Assembly: GCA_026125285.1 (NCBI GenBank)
Contig: JAHCLO010000001.1
Span: 1 to 64,000, forward strand
Direction of reading: 5' to 3'
Source: Verrucomicrobiia bacterium
GTDB taxonomy: Bacteria; Verrucomicrobiota; Verrucomicrobiia; Limisphaerales; JADLHS01
Length of the DNA stretch: 64,000 nucleotides
The stretch's first letter is position 1. The number at the start of each line of letters is the position of its first letter. Shown here one piece after another: positions 40,676-50,081 of this stretch. The notes below the pieces were generated by a model. It saw only the letters and a list, made by a program, of their open reading frames with translations. It did not search any database and had not been told where the DNA came from. The position numbers and the translations under genes are program-made.

Positions 40676-41257
40676 ATGGTGACGCTGCCAAACCTGCTGA
40701 GTGGTGTCCGACTCTCACTCGTGCCGGTACTGCTGTGGCTGGCTTGGACCGCTCACGCCCGAACATTTTTCGGCTTTCTCGTCGTCTCCATCCTCACTGA
40801 TACTTTCGATGGTTGGTTCGCGCGGAGACTGCATCAAACCACGCCACTTGGGGCGAAACTGGATAGTTGGGCGGACTTCGCCACCTGGTGTGCCCTGCCC
40901 CTCTGCGGTTGGTGGCTGCGACCGGGACTACTGCGCGAGGAAGCCGTCTATCTGGTGACAGGAATCTCGGTTTACCTCGTGGCGGTGGTGGTCGGGTTTC
41001 TGAAGTTCAAGCGGTTAACCAATTACCATACTTGGGGTGGCAAGCTCTCCGCCGTGGCGGTTGCCGCGGCAGTGTTGGTGGTCTTTGCGGGTGGGCCGGG
41101 CTGGCCGTTTCGGATCGCCATGCCTATTGTTGTGCTGGCCAGCCTCGAAGAAATAATCATCACGCTCATCCTCCCGGAACAGCACCCCAACGTTCATTCT
41201 GTGTGGCACGCATCACGGATTAGAAGAACCGCGCACCCTTTCGAGGGCGCAAGCTAA
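40676..41257 (+). CDS. CDP-alcohol phosphatidyltransferase family protein
   Basis: 193-residue membrane protein with the family motif DG-x2-AR-x8-G-x3-D-x3-D, read at about residues 44-66 (FDGWFARRL...GAKLDSWAD). These enzymes transfer a phosphatidyl group from CDP-diacylglycerol to an alcohol; phosphatidylglycerophosphate synthase is the closest common type, but the acceptor cannot be fixed. Several transmembrane helices follow. Promoter-like TTGACC (40642) and ATTATC (40665) lie just ahead of the ATG, with a short leader. Confidence 0.85.
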   Translation: MVTLPNLLSGVRLSLVPVLLWLAWTAHARTFFGFLVVSILTDTFDGWFARRLHQTTPLGAKLDSWADFATWCALPLCGWWLRPGLLREEAVYLVTGISVYLVAVVVGFLKFKRLTNYHTWGGKLSAVAVAAAVLVVFAGGPGWPFRIAMPIVVLASLEEIIITLILPEQHPNVHSVWHASRIRRTAHPFEGAS

Positions 41258-41414
41258 CGGCTTCCGCATGTGTTGTTGGATTGTGGCATCGCAACGCACT
41301 GCCGGAAGTCATTTCGGGAGGTCTGTCTCCAGACCAACTGCACGGCGCCGCCGTTAGAATCAAACGAAGGCCCAACTTGGCCGCAAGTTACCGGACATTG
41401 GCGGGGAAATCACC

Positions 41415-43787
41415 TCACGCTTCCGGCTTGCCGCCCGTCCTTGGGGCGCGCGAGAGCGTGCCAGCGAGCAACAACCGCAGGCTGTTCATCACCACGAGCA
41501 CTGTGCTGCCTTCGTGACCCACAACCCCGACCGGCAGTGGTATTTTTCCGATTAGCGCAAACGCCACGAGCACTGCCACGGTGCCCATTGAAACCACCAG
41601 ATTCTGCCGAATGATCCGGCGTGCGCGCTGGCTCAGGCGGAAGGCGGCGAGGAAGTTTTCCAGACGGTCATGCATCAGAATCACGTCGGCTTGTTCCAGG
41701 GCCGCATCCGCACCGCGCGCTCCCATCGCCACGCCCACGTGCGCCGCCGCGAGACTGGGCGCGTCATTCACGCCATCGCCCACCATGGCCACGCGATCTC
41801 CCGCATCGCTCAAGGACTTGATTGCGGCGACCTTGTCGTCCGGCTTCAATTCCGCGCGCACTTCATCGAGGTGCAAGGTGCGCTTCAGGTGTTCCGCCGT
41901 GGCGCGCCGGTCGCCGGTGAGAACCACCGTGCGCAAGCCGCATTGTTTCAGCTCGTCAAGCACTCCCCTCGCCTGCGGCCGGATATCGTCCCGTAGCACC
42001 AGCCGGCCCACGAGTCCATTGCGCGCCAGCCACACTTCGGAAGAACCCGCATCGGTTGAAGTTCTGGTGTGCGACTCGGAGTGGATGGCCGCCGGTCGCT
42101 CCGCCACAATCCATTCCCGTCGGCCCAGCAAGACCGCTGCTCCTTCGTGGCGCGCCTTCAACCCCTGACCGGTGACGGACTCGAATTGGTCGAGCGCCAG
42201 CGGTTCGAGTTGTTCTTGCCGACCGTATCGGGTGATCGCGCGGGCCAGCGGATGCGTCGAGAGTTTCTCGATGGAGTAGGCCAGTTGCGCCACTTCGGTT
42301 TCGCGGCCCGGTGGAAAGCTTTCAACACTTTCCACGCGCAATTCACCGGTGGTGAGCGTGCCGGTCTTGTCCAGCGCCACCACGTTCACTTCGGCAAGTT
42401 TCTCCACCGCCGCTCCGCCCCGGACCAACACCCCGTGCCGCGCGCCCCACGCAATGGCTGCCAGAATGGCCGAAGGAATCGAGAGCACCAGCGCGCAGGG
42501 CGATGCCACCACCAGCAGTGTCATCGTGCGATAGAAGGCACTGCGGGCCGCCGGTGTGGAGTTGAAAGCCGGCAAGCCAAATCCCAGCCACCACACAAAG
42601 AACATGGCGAAAGAGAGGCCCAGCACGAGGTAGGTGTACCGCGTGCTGAACTGGTCTGTGAAACGCTGGGAAGGGGCTTTTTGCTGCTGCGCCTCCTTGA
42701 TCAGGTGAATGATCTTCTGCAGGGCACTTTCGGAGGCGGGCCGCAGCACATTGGCCTCCACAACCCCCCAGAGATTTATCGTACCAGCCAGCACCGTGTC
42801 ACCCATGCCTTTCGCCACGGGCGCCGACTCGCCGGTGAGGTTGGATTCGTCCGCAGCGGTCTGCCCTTTGACGACTTCCGCATCCACCGGAAACTGGCTG
42901 CCGGGTTTGATCAACAGACACATTCCCGGCTGGAGCAATTCCACTTTGACTTCGCGCTCGCCGCCCGATCCGTCCAGAACCGTGGCGACCTTGGGCGCTT
43001 CACGGAACAGCGAACGGATTTCCTTCTGGGTGCGCCCGAGGGCGTAATGTTCCAGCGCACCGGAAAGGGAGAAGAGGAAAAGCAGGACCGCGCCTTCGCC
43101 CCACGCACCGATGCTGGCGGCGCCGGCGGCCACGGCCAGCATGAGGAAGTGAACGTCAATGGCCCGTTGGCGCAGCCGCTCCCACACTTCCTCCGCCGGA
43201 AACCAACCGCCCGCCAGATAGGCGGCCATATAGCTGGCCAAGGCCATCGCATCGTGACCGGTTTTCTGCAGAATGTAACCGGCAATTCCGCAGACGCCGC
43301 ATAGCACGGCGGCCGCCAACTGTATCTGCCATTCGTCGGCGTGTTCCTCGGCGTGTTCGAGAAACTCGACGTCGCGCTGGACCACCTTGGGAAAGGGGAT
43401 GTCGCGCCAGCGCCAGAATTTCGGGGCGGTGGGACAGGTGACGCGCGCAATCGTGGTGGCACCCTGGCCGTGCCGGATGGTCACTTGCCGCCGTTCGGTT
43501 TCTGAGAGCGGGGTATCGCATTTGGCACAATCTCCCTCGCCGGTCAGTAGCGAACAGGTGTGGGTGAGGTCGGCAGCCTGCGCGGCCTCGAACTTCCTGG
43601 TGATGCGTCCGGTCAGGCTCGCCACATTCGCGCGCCCCAGCGTTGCGACGGAGATGGTGCGGAGTTGCCGGTCAATGGTCACGGCTTCCAGCGTCGGTTC
43701 TTCAGCCAGCGCCGTCACCACGGAGCGCGCCAGGCAGGCCGCTGCCGCCGGCGGATGCACATCACTGGTTCTGGATCTTTGAGCCAT
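41415..43787 (-). CDS. P1B-type heavy-metal-transporting ATPase (SPC motif)
   Basis: About 790 residues. P-type landmarks: TGES (NLTGESAPV), phosphorylation DKTGTLT, HP motif (STHPLAR), TGD and GDGVNDAP. The metal-path motif in the sixth helix is SPC (VASPCALVLS), not CPC. An SPC motif is typical of the P1B-4 group, linked to Co, Zn or Fe export. The N-terminal 150 residues are divergent, with two cysteines in GDCAKCDTP that may bind metal. The start is ATG at 43787; a GTG at 43811 would add eight residues. Confidence 0.9.
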   Translation of the reverse strand: MAQRSRTSDVHPPAAAACLARSVVTALAEEPTLEAVTIDRQLRTISVATLGRANVASLTGRITRKFEAAQAADLTHTCSLLTGEGDCAKCDTPLSETERRQVTIRHGQGATTIARVTCPTAPKFWRWRDIPFPKVVQRDVEFLEHAEEHADEWQIQLAAAVLCGVCGIAGYILQKTGHDAMALASYMAAYLAGGWFPAEEVWERLRQRAIDVHFLMLAVAAGAASIGAWGEGAVLLFLFSLSGALEHYALGRTQKEIRSLFREAPKVATVLDGSGGEREVKVELLQPGMCLLIKPGSQFPVDAEVVKGQTAADESNLTGESAPVAKGMGDTVLAGTINLWGVVEANVLRPASESALQKIIHLIKEAQQQKAPSQRFTDQFSTRYTYLVLGLSFAMFFVWWLGFGLPAFNSTPAARSAFYRTMTLLVVASPCALVLSIPSAILAAIAWGARHGVLVRGGAAVEKLAEVNVVALDKTGTLTTGELRVESVESFPPGRETEVAQLAYSIEKLSTHPLARAITRYGRQEQLEPLALDQFESVTGQGLKARHEGAAVLLGRREWIVAERPAAIHSESHTRTSTDAGSSEVWLARNGLVGRLVLRDDIRPQARGVLDELKQCGLRTVVLTGDRRATAEHLKRTLHLDEVRAELKPDDKVAAIKSLSDAGDRVAMVGDGVNDAPSLAAAHVGVAMGARGADAALEQADVILMHDRLENFLAAFRLSQRARRIIRQNLVVSMGTVAVLVAFALIGKIPLPVGVVGHEGSTVLVVMNSLRLLLAGTLSRAPRTGGKPEA

Positions 43788-43927
43788 AAACTGACGCTCA
43801 TTCTTTAGCACAAAGCCACGGACACAGCGATGAGAATTCGCAAGGCAAAGTCATGGTCGCAGTTTACCCGCAACCCGATGCTGGGGGCCATGGCGGAGTT
43901 CCCACCAGTGCCCGCCACCAACCCGTT

Positions 43928-44170
43928 TCAAGACTCCGCCGCGGGCGGCTCCAACTGGGAGAGATACCGGTAGTACTCAATCTTCTCGAGCCGCCGCAGG
44001 TAAGGCGCGGGGTCTTTCTCGAAAGTCTCGACACACCACGGACAGCACAATTCAATCAGGTGGCCGGAGTGGTTAATCCGCGCGAAACCGCCGCCACCCT
44101 GCACGTTCTTGCCACAGACGGCGCAGGTCGGAGTATTTTGACGGAAACCAATTGTTTCCTCGATGCTCAT
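43928..44170 (-). CDS. Small TRASH-like metal-binding protein
   Basis: 80 residues from ATG at 44170 (an in-frame TTG at 44242 is possible). It has CAVCGKNVQGGG, then LIELCCPWCVETFEKDPAPYLRRL: a C-x2-C pair, a CC-x2-C cluster and the F-x4-P-x2-Y spacing of TRASH/YHS-type metal-binding domains. It lies 140 bp upstream of the metal ATPase on the same strand and is likely its partner, for example a metallochaperone or sensor. That role is inference. Confidence 0.65.
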   Translation of the reverse strand: MSIEETIGFRQNTPTCAVCGKNVQGGGGFARINHSGHLIELCCPWCVETFEKDPAPYLRRLEKIEYYRYLSQLEPPAAES

Positions 44171-44490
44171 CCATTTCACGCCGGCTTCCTTCCGCAATTT
44201 TTGCCCGCCGGCCCACGCGCCCGACGGCGACCGAACGGACAATTCAGCGCCTCGCGTCGCAGCCTCGGCCTCAACGTGGCAATTTCGCGGCCCCGCCAGC
44301 CAGAGGGCTTCTCTTTCATTGGCGAAGTGTCACCCTATATTGCCGCGCGTGTACATTTGCTTTGGGCCATTTTGGAACTACCCAAGGCACGCGCGCTCTG
44401 GCATGTTCTGTCCTCGCAAGTGCCCTAACAAAACCGGTGACGCGCAAACGCCAACCCTTCTGCGCGAACGCCAAGAGGGCATGATGGGAC

Positions 44491-46272
44491 ATGGATATGA
44501 TGAAAACCGAACTTGGACGTTGCTTCACCACCAACAAAACCGTCCGGGCCTGGGTCGAAAAAAAAGCCCGCCTGTGCCAGCCTGATCGCATTTTTTGGTG
44601 TGACGGTTCCGAAGCGGAAAAACGACTCCTGACCGAACAGGCAGTCGCCGAAGGCATTCTCATCCGGTTGAACCAACAGAAACTGCCGGGCTGCTACTAC
44701 CATCGCTCCAGCCCGAATGACGTCGCGCGCGTCGAGCAATGCACCTACATCTGCACCGAAACCGAAGAGCAGGCCGGCCCGACGAACAATTGGATGCCGC
44801 CCAAAGCCATGTACGCCAAGCTGCGCGCCATCTACGAAGGCGGTATGCGCGGACGCACGATGTACGTGGTCCCATATCTGATGGGGCCGCTCGGCTCTCC
44901 GTTAGCCAAAGTGGGCATCGAATTGACCGATTCCCTCTACGTGGTCCTGAGCATGCGCATCATGACCCGCATGGGCGCGGTGGCTTATGAACACCTCGGG
45001 ACGAGTGACGATTTCAACCGCGGATTGCACTGCATGCTGGATGTGAATCCCGAGCGCCGATACATCGCGCACTTTCCGCACGACAATGCGATCATTTCCA
45101 TCGGTTCCAACTACGGCGGCAATGTGTTGTTGGGCAAGAAGTGCCTTGCCTTGCGTATTGGCTCCTATCTTGGCCGGCAGGAAGACTGGATGGCCGAGCA
45201 CATGCTGGTGCTGGGCATTGAGTCGCCAGAAGGTGAGAAGACCTTCGTGGCGGCGGCTTTTCCCAGTGCCTGCGGCAAGACGAATTTTGCCATGATGGTG
45301 CCGCCCGCCCGATTCAAGGGATGGAAGGTCTGGACGGTCGGCGACGACATTGCTTGGATGAAGCCGGGGAAGGATGGCCGTTTATATGCCATCAATCCCG
45401 AGGCCGGTTACTTCGGCGTGGTCCCTGGCACCAACGCCAGGACCAATCCCAATGCGATGGAGATCATGTCGCGCGACACGATCTACACCAACGTCGGGTT
45501 GACGCCCGACCTGGATGTCTGGTGGGAGGGAAAGGATGGCGATCCGCCCAAGGAATGTCTCGACTGGCGGGGACAGAAATGGACGCCGGAATCACGGGAA
45601 AAGGCGGCGCATCCCAACAGCCGATTCGCTTCACCCATGACCAACAATCCGATGCTCGCACCGGAAATCAACGATCCCAACGGCGTGCCCATCAGTGCGA
45701 TCATTTTTGGCGGACGCCGTGCGGACACCATGCCGCTGGTGTTTCAGGCGTTCAACTGGGTTCACGGTGTTTACATCGGCGCGACCATGGGCTCGGAGAT
45801 GACGGCGGCGGCAGTGGGCGGCGCGGGTCAGGTGCGGCGGGACCCAATGGCCATGTTGCCGTTTTGCGGCTATAACATGGGGCGTTACTTCCGGCACTGG
45901 CTGAACATGCGCAAGCTCCTTCGCTACCCGCCGCGCGTGTTTCACGTGAACTGGTTTCGCAAGGACGGCTTGGGCCATTTCATCTGGCCGGGCTTCGGCG
46001 AGAATTTACGGGTGCTGAAGTGGATTGTGGATCGCTGCCGAGGGCGCGCAGATGCCGATGAGACTCCGCTGGGCTGGGTGCCGGGGCCGCACTGTTTTGA
46101 CATTAAAGGCATCCCGGACTTTTCCCACGCCCGGCTGGAGCAGTTGCAGTACATCAATTTGGAGGATTGGCGGCGGGAAATTTTGATGCACGACGAGTTA
46201 TTCCTGAAATTGTATTCGCACTTGCCCAAGGAACTCATCTTTCAACGCGAACTCTTGGTGGCAAGAATGTGA
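44491..46272 (+). CDS. pckG: GTP-dependent phosphoenolpyruvate carboxykinase
   Basis: 593 residues, normal for the GTP-type enzyme that converts oxaloacetate and GTP to phosphoenolpyruvate and CO2, the first committed step of gluconeogenesis. Signatures: the kinase-1 P-loop in FPSACGKTNFAMM, the metal/substrate region with VGDDIAWM, NPEAGYFGVVPGTN, NNWMPP and FGGRR. No signal peptide; cytosolic. The start ATG at 44491 lies just before the usual N-terminus. A strong bidirectional terminator follows. Confidence 0.95.
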   Translation: MDMMKTELGRCFTTNKTVRAWVEKKARLCQPDRIFWCDGSEAEKRLLTEQAVAEGILIRLNQQKLPGCYYHRSSPNDVARVEQCTYICTETEEQAGPTNNWMPPKAMYAKLRAIYEGGMRGRTMYVVPYLMGPLGSPLAKVGIELTDSLYVVLSMRIMTRMGAVAYEHLGTSDDFNRGLHCMLDVNPERRYIAHFPHDNAIISIGSNYGGNVLLGKKCLALRIGSYLGRQEDWMAEHMLVLGIESPEGEKTFVAAAFPSACGKTNFAMMVPPARFKGWKVWTVGDDIAWMKPGKDGRLYAINPEAGYFGVVPGTNARTNPNAMEIMSRDTIYTNVGLTPDLDVWWEGKDGDPPKECLDWRGQKWTPESREKAAHPNSRFASPMTNNPMLAPEINDPNGVPISAIIFGGRRADTMPLVFQAFNWVHGVYIGATMGSEMTAAAVGGAGQVRRDPMAMLPFCGYNMGRYFRHWLNMRKLLRYPPRVFHVNWFRKDGLGHFIWPGFGENLRVLKWIVDRCRGRADADETPLGWVPGPHCFDIKGIPDFSHARLEQLQYINLEDWRREILMHDELFLKLYSHLPKELIFQRELLVARM

Positions 46273-46303
46273 GCCGGCAAGCGCAGCGGCAAAGCTGGGC
46301 ATG

Positions 46304-46336
46304 AAAAAGCCCCGCACAACTTCGTGCGGGGCTTTT
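46304..46336. terminator. Bidirectional terminator between pckG and the Cys-repeat gene
   Basis: AAAAAGCCCCGCA, 8-nt loop, TGCGGGGCTTTT: a perfect GC stem flanked by A on the left and T on the right, so it can serve both converging genes. Confidence 0.92.
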
Positions 46337-46352
46337 GCGTGTCAGGAGTGGA

Positions 46353-46796
46353 TTACTTGCCAGCTTCGCCAGCGGCCTTCGGGCTTTGCACGATCTTGCG
46401 GGCGCCGTCCTTCTTGGCCAGACCCGATTTGCCGGAGCAAGCAGTGGCCACCGGGCAACTACCATTGCCATTGCCATCGGCTTTGGCCGTCACGGCGCAG
46501 GCGGTTACATTCTTGTCCGCACAAGCTGCTTTGACCGAGCACTCCGTCTTGTCGGCGCACGCGGTCTTGCTGGAACAGGCAGTCTTGTCGGCGCACGCGG
46601 TTTTGTCGGAACAGGCAGTCTTGTCGGCGCAAGTTACCGTGCTGGCGCAAGCCGCCTTGTCCGCGGAAACCTTCTGCATAACGAGCGTCGCCTGCTTGAC
46701 GGAGGCGGTTTTGGCTTTGTCAGCGCAGCACTTTTCACCGGCGTAGGCGACCACGGCGAAGGCTGCGACAGTCAGGATTGCGATGTATTTTTTCAT
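46353..46796 (-). CDS. Secreted Cys-rich repeat protein
   Basis: 147 residues with a signal peptide (KKYIAILTVAAFAVVAYA). The middle is a near-tandem seven-residue repeat, C-A-D-K-T-A/E-C or C-S-D-K-T-A-C (about residues 50-95), placing cysteines at regular i, i+6/7 spacing. The ends are CCADKAK and a Lys-rich tail. At least 14 cysteines could bind metal or form disulfides. No family recognised. It may be a periplasmic metallothionein-like or redox buffer protein; this is only inference from composition. Confidence 0.65.
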   Translation of the reverse strand: MKKYIAILTVAAFAVVAYAGEKCCADKAKTASVKQATLVMQKVSADKAACASTVTCADKTACSDKTACADKTACSSKTACADKTECSVKAACADKNVTACAVTAKADGNGNGSCPVATACSGKSGLAKKDGARKIVQSPKAAGEAGK

Positions 46797-46920
46797 AGTT
46801 TTGATCTGCTGGTGTGTAAACGTATTACTGCATCAGACTGTTTTGTCAATTCTCCGTTCAAAGATTTTGCGCCCGCCGGGCCAATATCCAGCCACTCTGA
46901 CCGGCTTGGTCAGTGGCCAT

Positions 46921-47931
46921 TCATCGGGCTACCAGGTCCTCGATTACGCTGGCCAGACCATCAATCACGCGGGCAAAACGGTCGTAATCCAGCTTGTCTG
47001 GGGTGTCGTTGTCTGTGTGATAGTGCCTGGAACGGAATGGGGCAGTGTCCGTAGCCATCACGGCCGGGTAATCCACCTGCCAGAACGCCCAATGATCCGA
47101 CCAGCCAATTCCCGGCAGTGCGCCCGGCAAAGCACCGCCCTCGGACGGAAATTGCGCTTGCTCGCGGAATTGCTTCACGCAGCGTCGGACCAATGCCCGA
47201 TCCTTGGTCCGTCCCACGAACGCAACAAAATCCCCGCGTGAAGGGTAGAACACCCCGATGGGGAACGGGTATTTCTGACTGCCCTCCGCCGCTTGATAAT
47301 AACCGAGACTCTCCAGGCTTAACATGGCGACGATCCGCTCCCCACGTTCACGACAACGCCTGGCGTACACCAGGCTGCCCATCTGCTCGGTTTGGAAAAA
47401 GGGCGGCTCTTCGTTTACGAACGCCACGAAGCGCAAGGTGCGCCCGGGCTTCTGGAGTTCCGGGCGATGCGCGAGTGCCAGCAACGCCGCCACGCCGCTG
47501 GCATTGTCATCCGCGCCCGGGCTGCCAACCACCGAATCGTAATGCGCGCCAATTACCACGATCTCATCTGGCCAGACGGAGCCCAACACCTCGACCTCGA
47601 GATTATCGCATGATTCCCCACCGGCTGGATAACTCTGTCGGGCCACCGTGTGACCAGCGGCGGACAGAGTGGACTCGATGTAATCGGCCGCCGCCGTGAG
47701 TTTCTTCGGCAGATAGACATTTCGCTCGCCGATCTCGCCCGCGAGCTTCTCCACGTGCTGCCGGAGTTCCGCGCTGAAAGCCTCCTGCGGCGGACTCAGC
47801 GCGGGCAGCGGTCCCGAAAAACTTTTTGACGGCATTCGTATCATGCTGCACTGGCAACCGACCACTACCACACCCAGCAGGAGGAAGAACACGGCGATTC
47901 GCTTGAGCGCGGGACGGGTGATGAGTCGCAT
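46921..47931 (-). CDS. M28-family zinc aminopeptidase lipoprotein
   Basis: 336 residues with a lipoprotein signal (FFLLLGVVVVGC). Zinc-ligand motifs of M28 di-zinc peptidases are present: GAHYDSV (His130), GADDNASG (Asp141), FVNEEPPF (Glu174/175, catalytic base and ligand), LSLESLGYY (Glu207) and a final YHTDNDT histidine. It should release amino acids from peptides outside the inner membrane. Confidence 0.9.
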   Translation of the reverse strand: MRLITRPALKRIAVFFLLLGVVVVGCQCSMIRMPSKSFSGPLPALSPPQEAFSAELRQHVEKLAGEIGERNVYLPKKLTAAADYIESTLSAAGHTVARQSYPAGGESCDNLEVEVLGSVWPDEIVVIGAHYDSVVGSPGADDNASGVAALLALAHRPELQKPGRTLRFVAFVNEEPPFFQTEQMGSLVYARRCRERGERIVAMLSLESLGYYQAAEGSQKYPFPIGVFYPSRGDFVAFVGRTKDRALVRRCVKQFREQAQFPSEGGALPGALPGIGWSDHWAFWQVDYPAVMATDTAPFRSRHYHTDNDTPDKLDYDRFARVIDGLASVIEDLVAR

Positions 47932-48027
47932 TGCCGGTTAAGAGAGCAGAGTTTGCAGCGTCCTGTAAAGTCTCCCATCGAGTTGGAGTGAGAAAGAGCA
48001 ATCGCGTTCCGCGTCCTGGCAATCTCG

Positions 48028-49062
48028 CTACCTGCGGCGATGCGGCTTGAGCCAAAGTTTCTGAGCGTGGAAATCAATTACCGCACCGCTGGCGGTCAAT
48101 TCGGAACCGCCCAGAATGCCTACCACATTCGCCCATCCCGTGTTTGGTCTCGCCAGCCCCCAATCACGCAAATCCAGCACCGCGAGATTCAGCCCTTTCC
48201 ATTCGTGACCGCCGACGGCAAAGGTTTGCACTCTTGCCACGGCGAAACCGCGTGTGCCGGTTGCACCAACCCCCAGCAGCCTGCGCGGCGTGGGTTGCGG
48301 CTTGAGCTGCAAGCGCTCAATCTGACCGGCATCCAGACAGCTCCAGACTGCGGCGGAATCCACCAGCATTTCCAACGGCTCGCCATTGACGCGCACCACA
48401 CAGGTAATGCCCAGGGGATCGGTGAGTCTGAGGGTCGCCGCCGTGTAGCCACTGCGGAGTAATGCGGCCTCGAACTCGTCCTGTGCCTTGGTAGCAGGCG
48501 GAACGCGCCGTGTGTAGAGCCGTCGGCGCTCGCAGTCAATGACCGCGAAGTGCGGTATGAAAAAGTCACAACCCAACACCAGGTCGAACGACGCAGGCCG
48601 ACCATCCACCACGAGGTTGCGAACCAGCGCGGGTTGATTGGTGTAACTCGCGCGACCAAGCGCGAGCCGTTCTACCAGCACCACGCGGGAGTGATCCTCA
48701 GTGTCAAACGGCGTCCCCTGCAAGTTCACGTCGGATTCCTGCGGTGTTTTCAGATGGCGGGCGGCGTTGGTGCCGATGCTGGTGAGCGACCAGCCGGTAT
48801 CCACCAGCACGCTCCGCTGGCGACCATTCACTTTGCCAAAGACAAAGAGATGCTGCGCTTCGGTTCGCCGCAATTGGATCCGCTCGCCGCCGGATCGTTC
48901 GAGTTGCTCACGCCAGTCCTGCCCGAACAACACAATTGGTCCCACCGGCAGGAAGCTCAACACGAGGACGAATGAGGGGAACACTGCTGGACGACGAGAA
49001 TGTCTCAGCCACGCGCGGCTGTCTCTGGCCCGGAGCCATTCCCATGCACGAAGGACGTTCAA
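48028..49062 (-). CDS. Tandem retropepsin-like aspartyl protease family protein
   Basis: 344 residues with an N-terminal hydrophobic segment (about 26-48). Two retropepsin-like halves follow. The first has VLVDTGWSLTSI (Asp88-Thr-Gly) and VLGCDFF; the second has MLVDSAAVWSCL, in which the DTG is DSA (Asp235), and ILGGSEL. A paired fold with one sound and one changed active-site loop may still form a pseudo-dimer, or it may be a binding domain. It shares its strand with the M28 peptidase gene, 96 bp upstream of it. Confidence 0.75.
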   Translation of the reverse strand: MNVLRAWEWLRARDSRAWLRHSRRPAVFPSFVLVLSFLPVGPIVLFGQDWREQLERSGGERIQLRRTEAQHLFVFGKVNGRQRSVLVDTGWSLTSIGTNAARHLKTPQESDVNLQGTPFDTEDHSRVVLVERLALGRASYTNQPALVRNLVVDGRPASFDLVLGCDFFIPHFAVIDCERRRLYTRRVPPATKAQDEFEAALLRSGYTAATLRLTDPLGITCVVRVNGEPLEMLVDSAAVWSCLDAGQIERLQLKPQPTPRRLLGVGATGTRGFAVARVQTFAVGGHEWKGLNLAVLDLRDWGLARPNTGWANVVGILGGSELTASGAVIDFHAQKLWLKPHRRR

Positions 49063-49208
49063 GTGCCCGATGAAGCCCTCACGAGCGGCAATTCGTCAAG
49101 CCCGGACCGCTTGATTGCCCTTCGCCTGACTTCTTGCGCAGAAACTGCTCGCCTTATTCACGGCATCCTGTATTCATGCCGGCACACATTTGAATGACAG
49201 CTCCAATT

Positions 49209-49994
49209 ATGAAAACCAGCTTGCCCACATTGGTCGCAGTGATAATCAGCGCCGGATTACTTTCGACGCACGCTCAATTCGGCCCCCGCGGTGGCATGAA
49301 CGCGATGTCCGGCCCGCAGTTGTCCGGCAGCATGGCGCAACTGTTTGGCGACCACTCCACCTTCTCCGCCGAGCTTGAAATTCAGGTCACGGATAAAGCT
49401 TCCGGCGACACCGCCACAGTGCCGGGCAAGCTGGCCTACGGTGAAGCGAAGTCACGCTTCGAGATGGAAATCAGCCGGATCAAAGGCAATCGGATGAGTC
49501 CCGAAATGGCGGGACAGATGAAACAGATGGGCATGGACAGCATGATCGTGATCACGCGACCAGAAAAGAAGCTCTCCTATCTGGTGTATCCCGGCTTGCA
49601 GGCTTATGTCGAAGCCCCGCTTCAGAATACCGACGCCAACCAATCCAAATCCGACTTCAAGGTTGAAACGACGGAGTTGGGCAAGGAAACCGTGGACGGG
49701 CGTCCGTGTCTGAAGAACAAAGTCATTGTCACGGACAAGGAGGGCAAGAAACTCGAAGCCACGGTCTGGAACGCCACGGCGCCGGAGCTGAAGAAGTTCC
49801 CCATCAAGATTGAAACCGTCGAGAGCGGCAACCAGGTCGTGATGCTCTATAAGGAGATAAAACTTGCCAAACCCGCGGCCAGCCAGTTCGAGCCGCCATC
49901 CGGCTTCACCAAGTACGAGAATATGCAGACCATGATGCAGCAAATCATGATGAAACAGTTTGGCGGCGGGCAGGGCTTGCCTCCGCAACGTTGA
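49209..49994 (+). CDS. DUF4412-type secreted protein
   Basis: 261 residues, ATG at 49209, signal peptide MKTSLPTLVAVIISAGLLSTHA. The body has DUF4412 traits: ELEIQVTDKASGDTATVPGKL, YGEAKSRFEMEISRIKG, IVITRPEKKLSYLVYPGLQAYVE, and the C-terminal KIKLAKPAA/PPSGFTKY region. Gly/Met-rich near both ends. Function unknown; exported to the periplasm or surface. Confidence 0.8.
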   Translation: MKTSLPTLVAVIISAGLLSTHAQFGPRGGMNAMSGPQLSGSMAQLFGDHSTFSAELEIQVTDKASGDTATVPGKLAYGEAKSRFEMEISRIKGNRMSPEMAGQMKQMGMDSMIVITRPEKKLSYLVYPGLQAYVEAPLQNTDANQSKSDFKVETTELGKETVDGRPCLKNKVIVTDKEGKKLEATVWNATAPELKKFPIKIETVESGNQVVMLYKEIKLAKPAASQFEPPSGFTKYENMQTMMQQIMMKQFGGGQGLPPQR

Positions 49995-50042
49995 TTGGTG
50001 ACTCGGTCAACATTCAAATAGCCCGGGCCGGTTTCCTTTCAG

Positions 50043-50064
50043 CCGGACATTTTGAAATGTCCGG
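50043..50064. other. Perfect inverted repeat between converging genes
   Basis: CCGGACATTT and AAATGTCCGG, 10-bp arms with a 2-bp centre. It lies between the stop codons of the DUF4412 and sulfatase genes and could stop transcription from both sides, although no long T tract follows. Confidence 0.4.
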
Positions 50065-50081
50065 GCGACGCTCGGCACAAC

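Noticed and set aside
41270..41614. A 114-codon frame after the phosphatidyltransferase gene
   Set aside because: Most of it is antisense to the metal ATPase, and the rest has no ribosome-binding site or domain.
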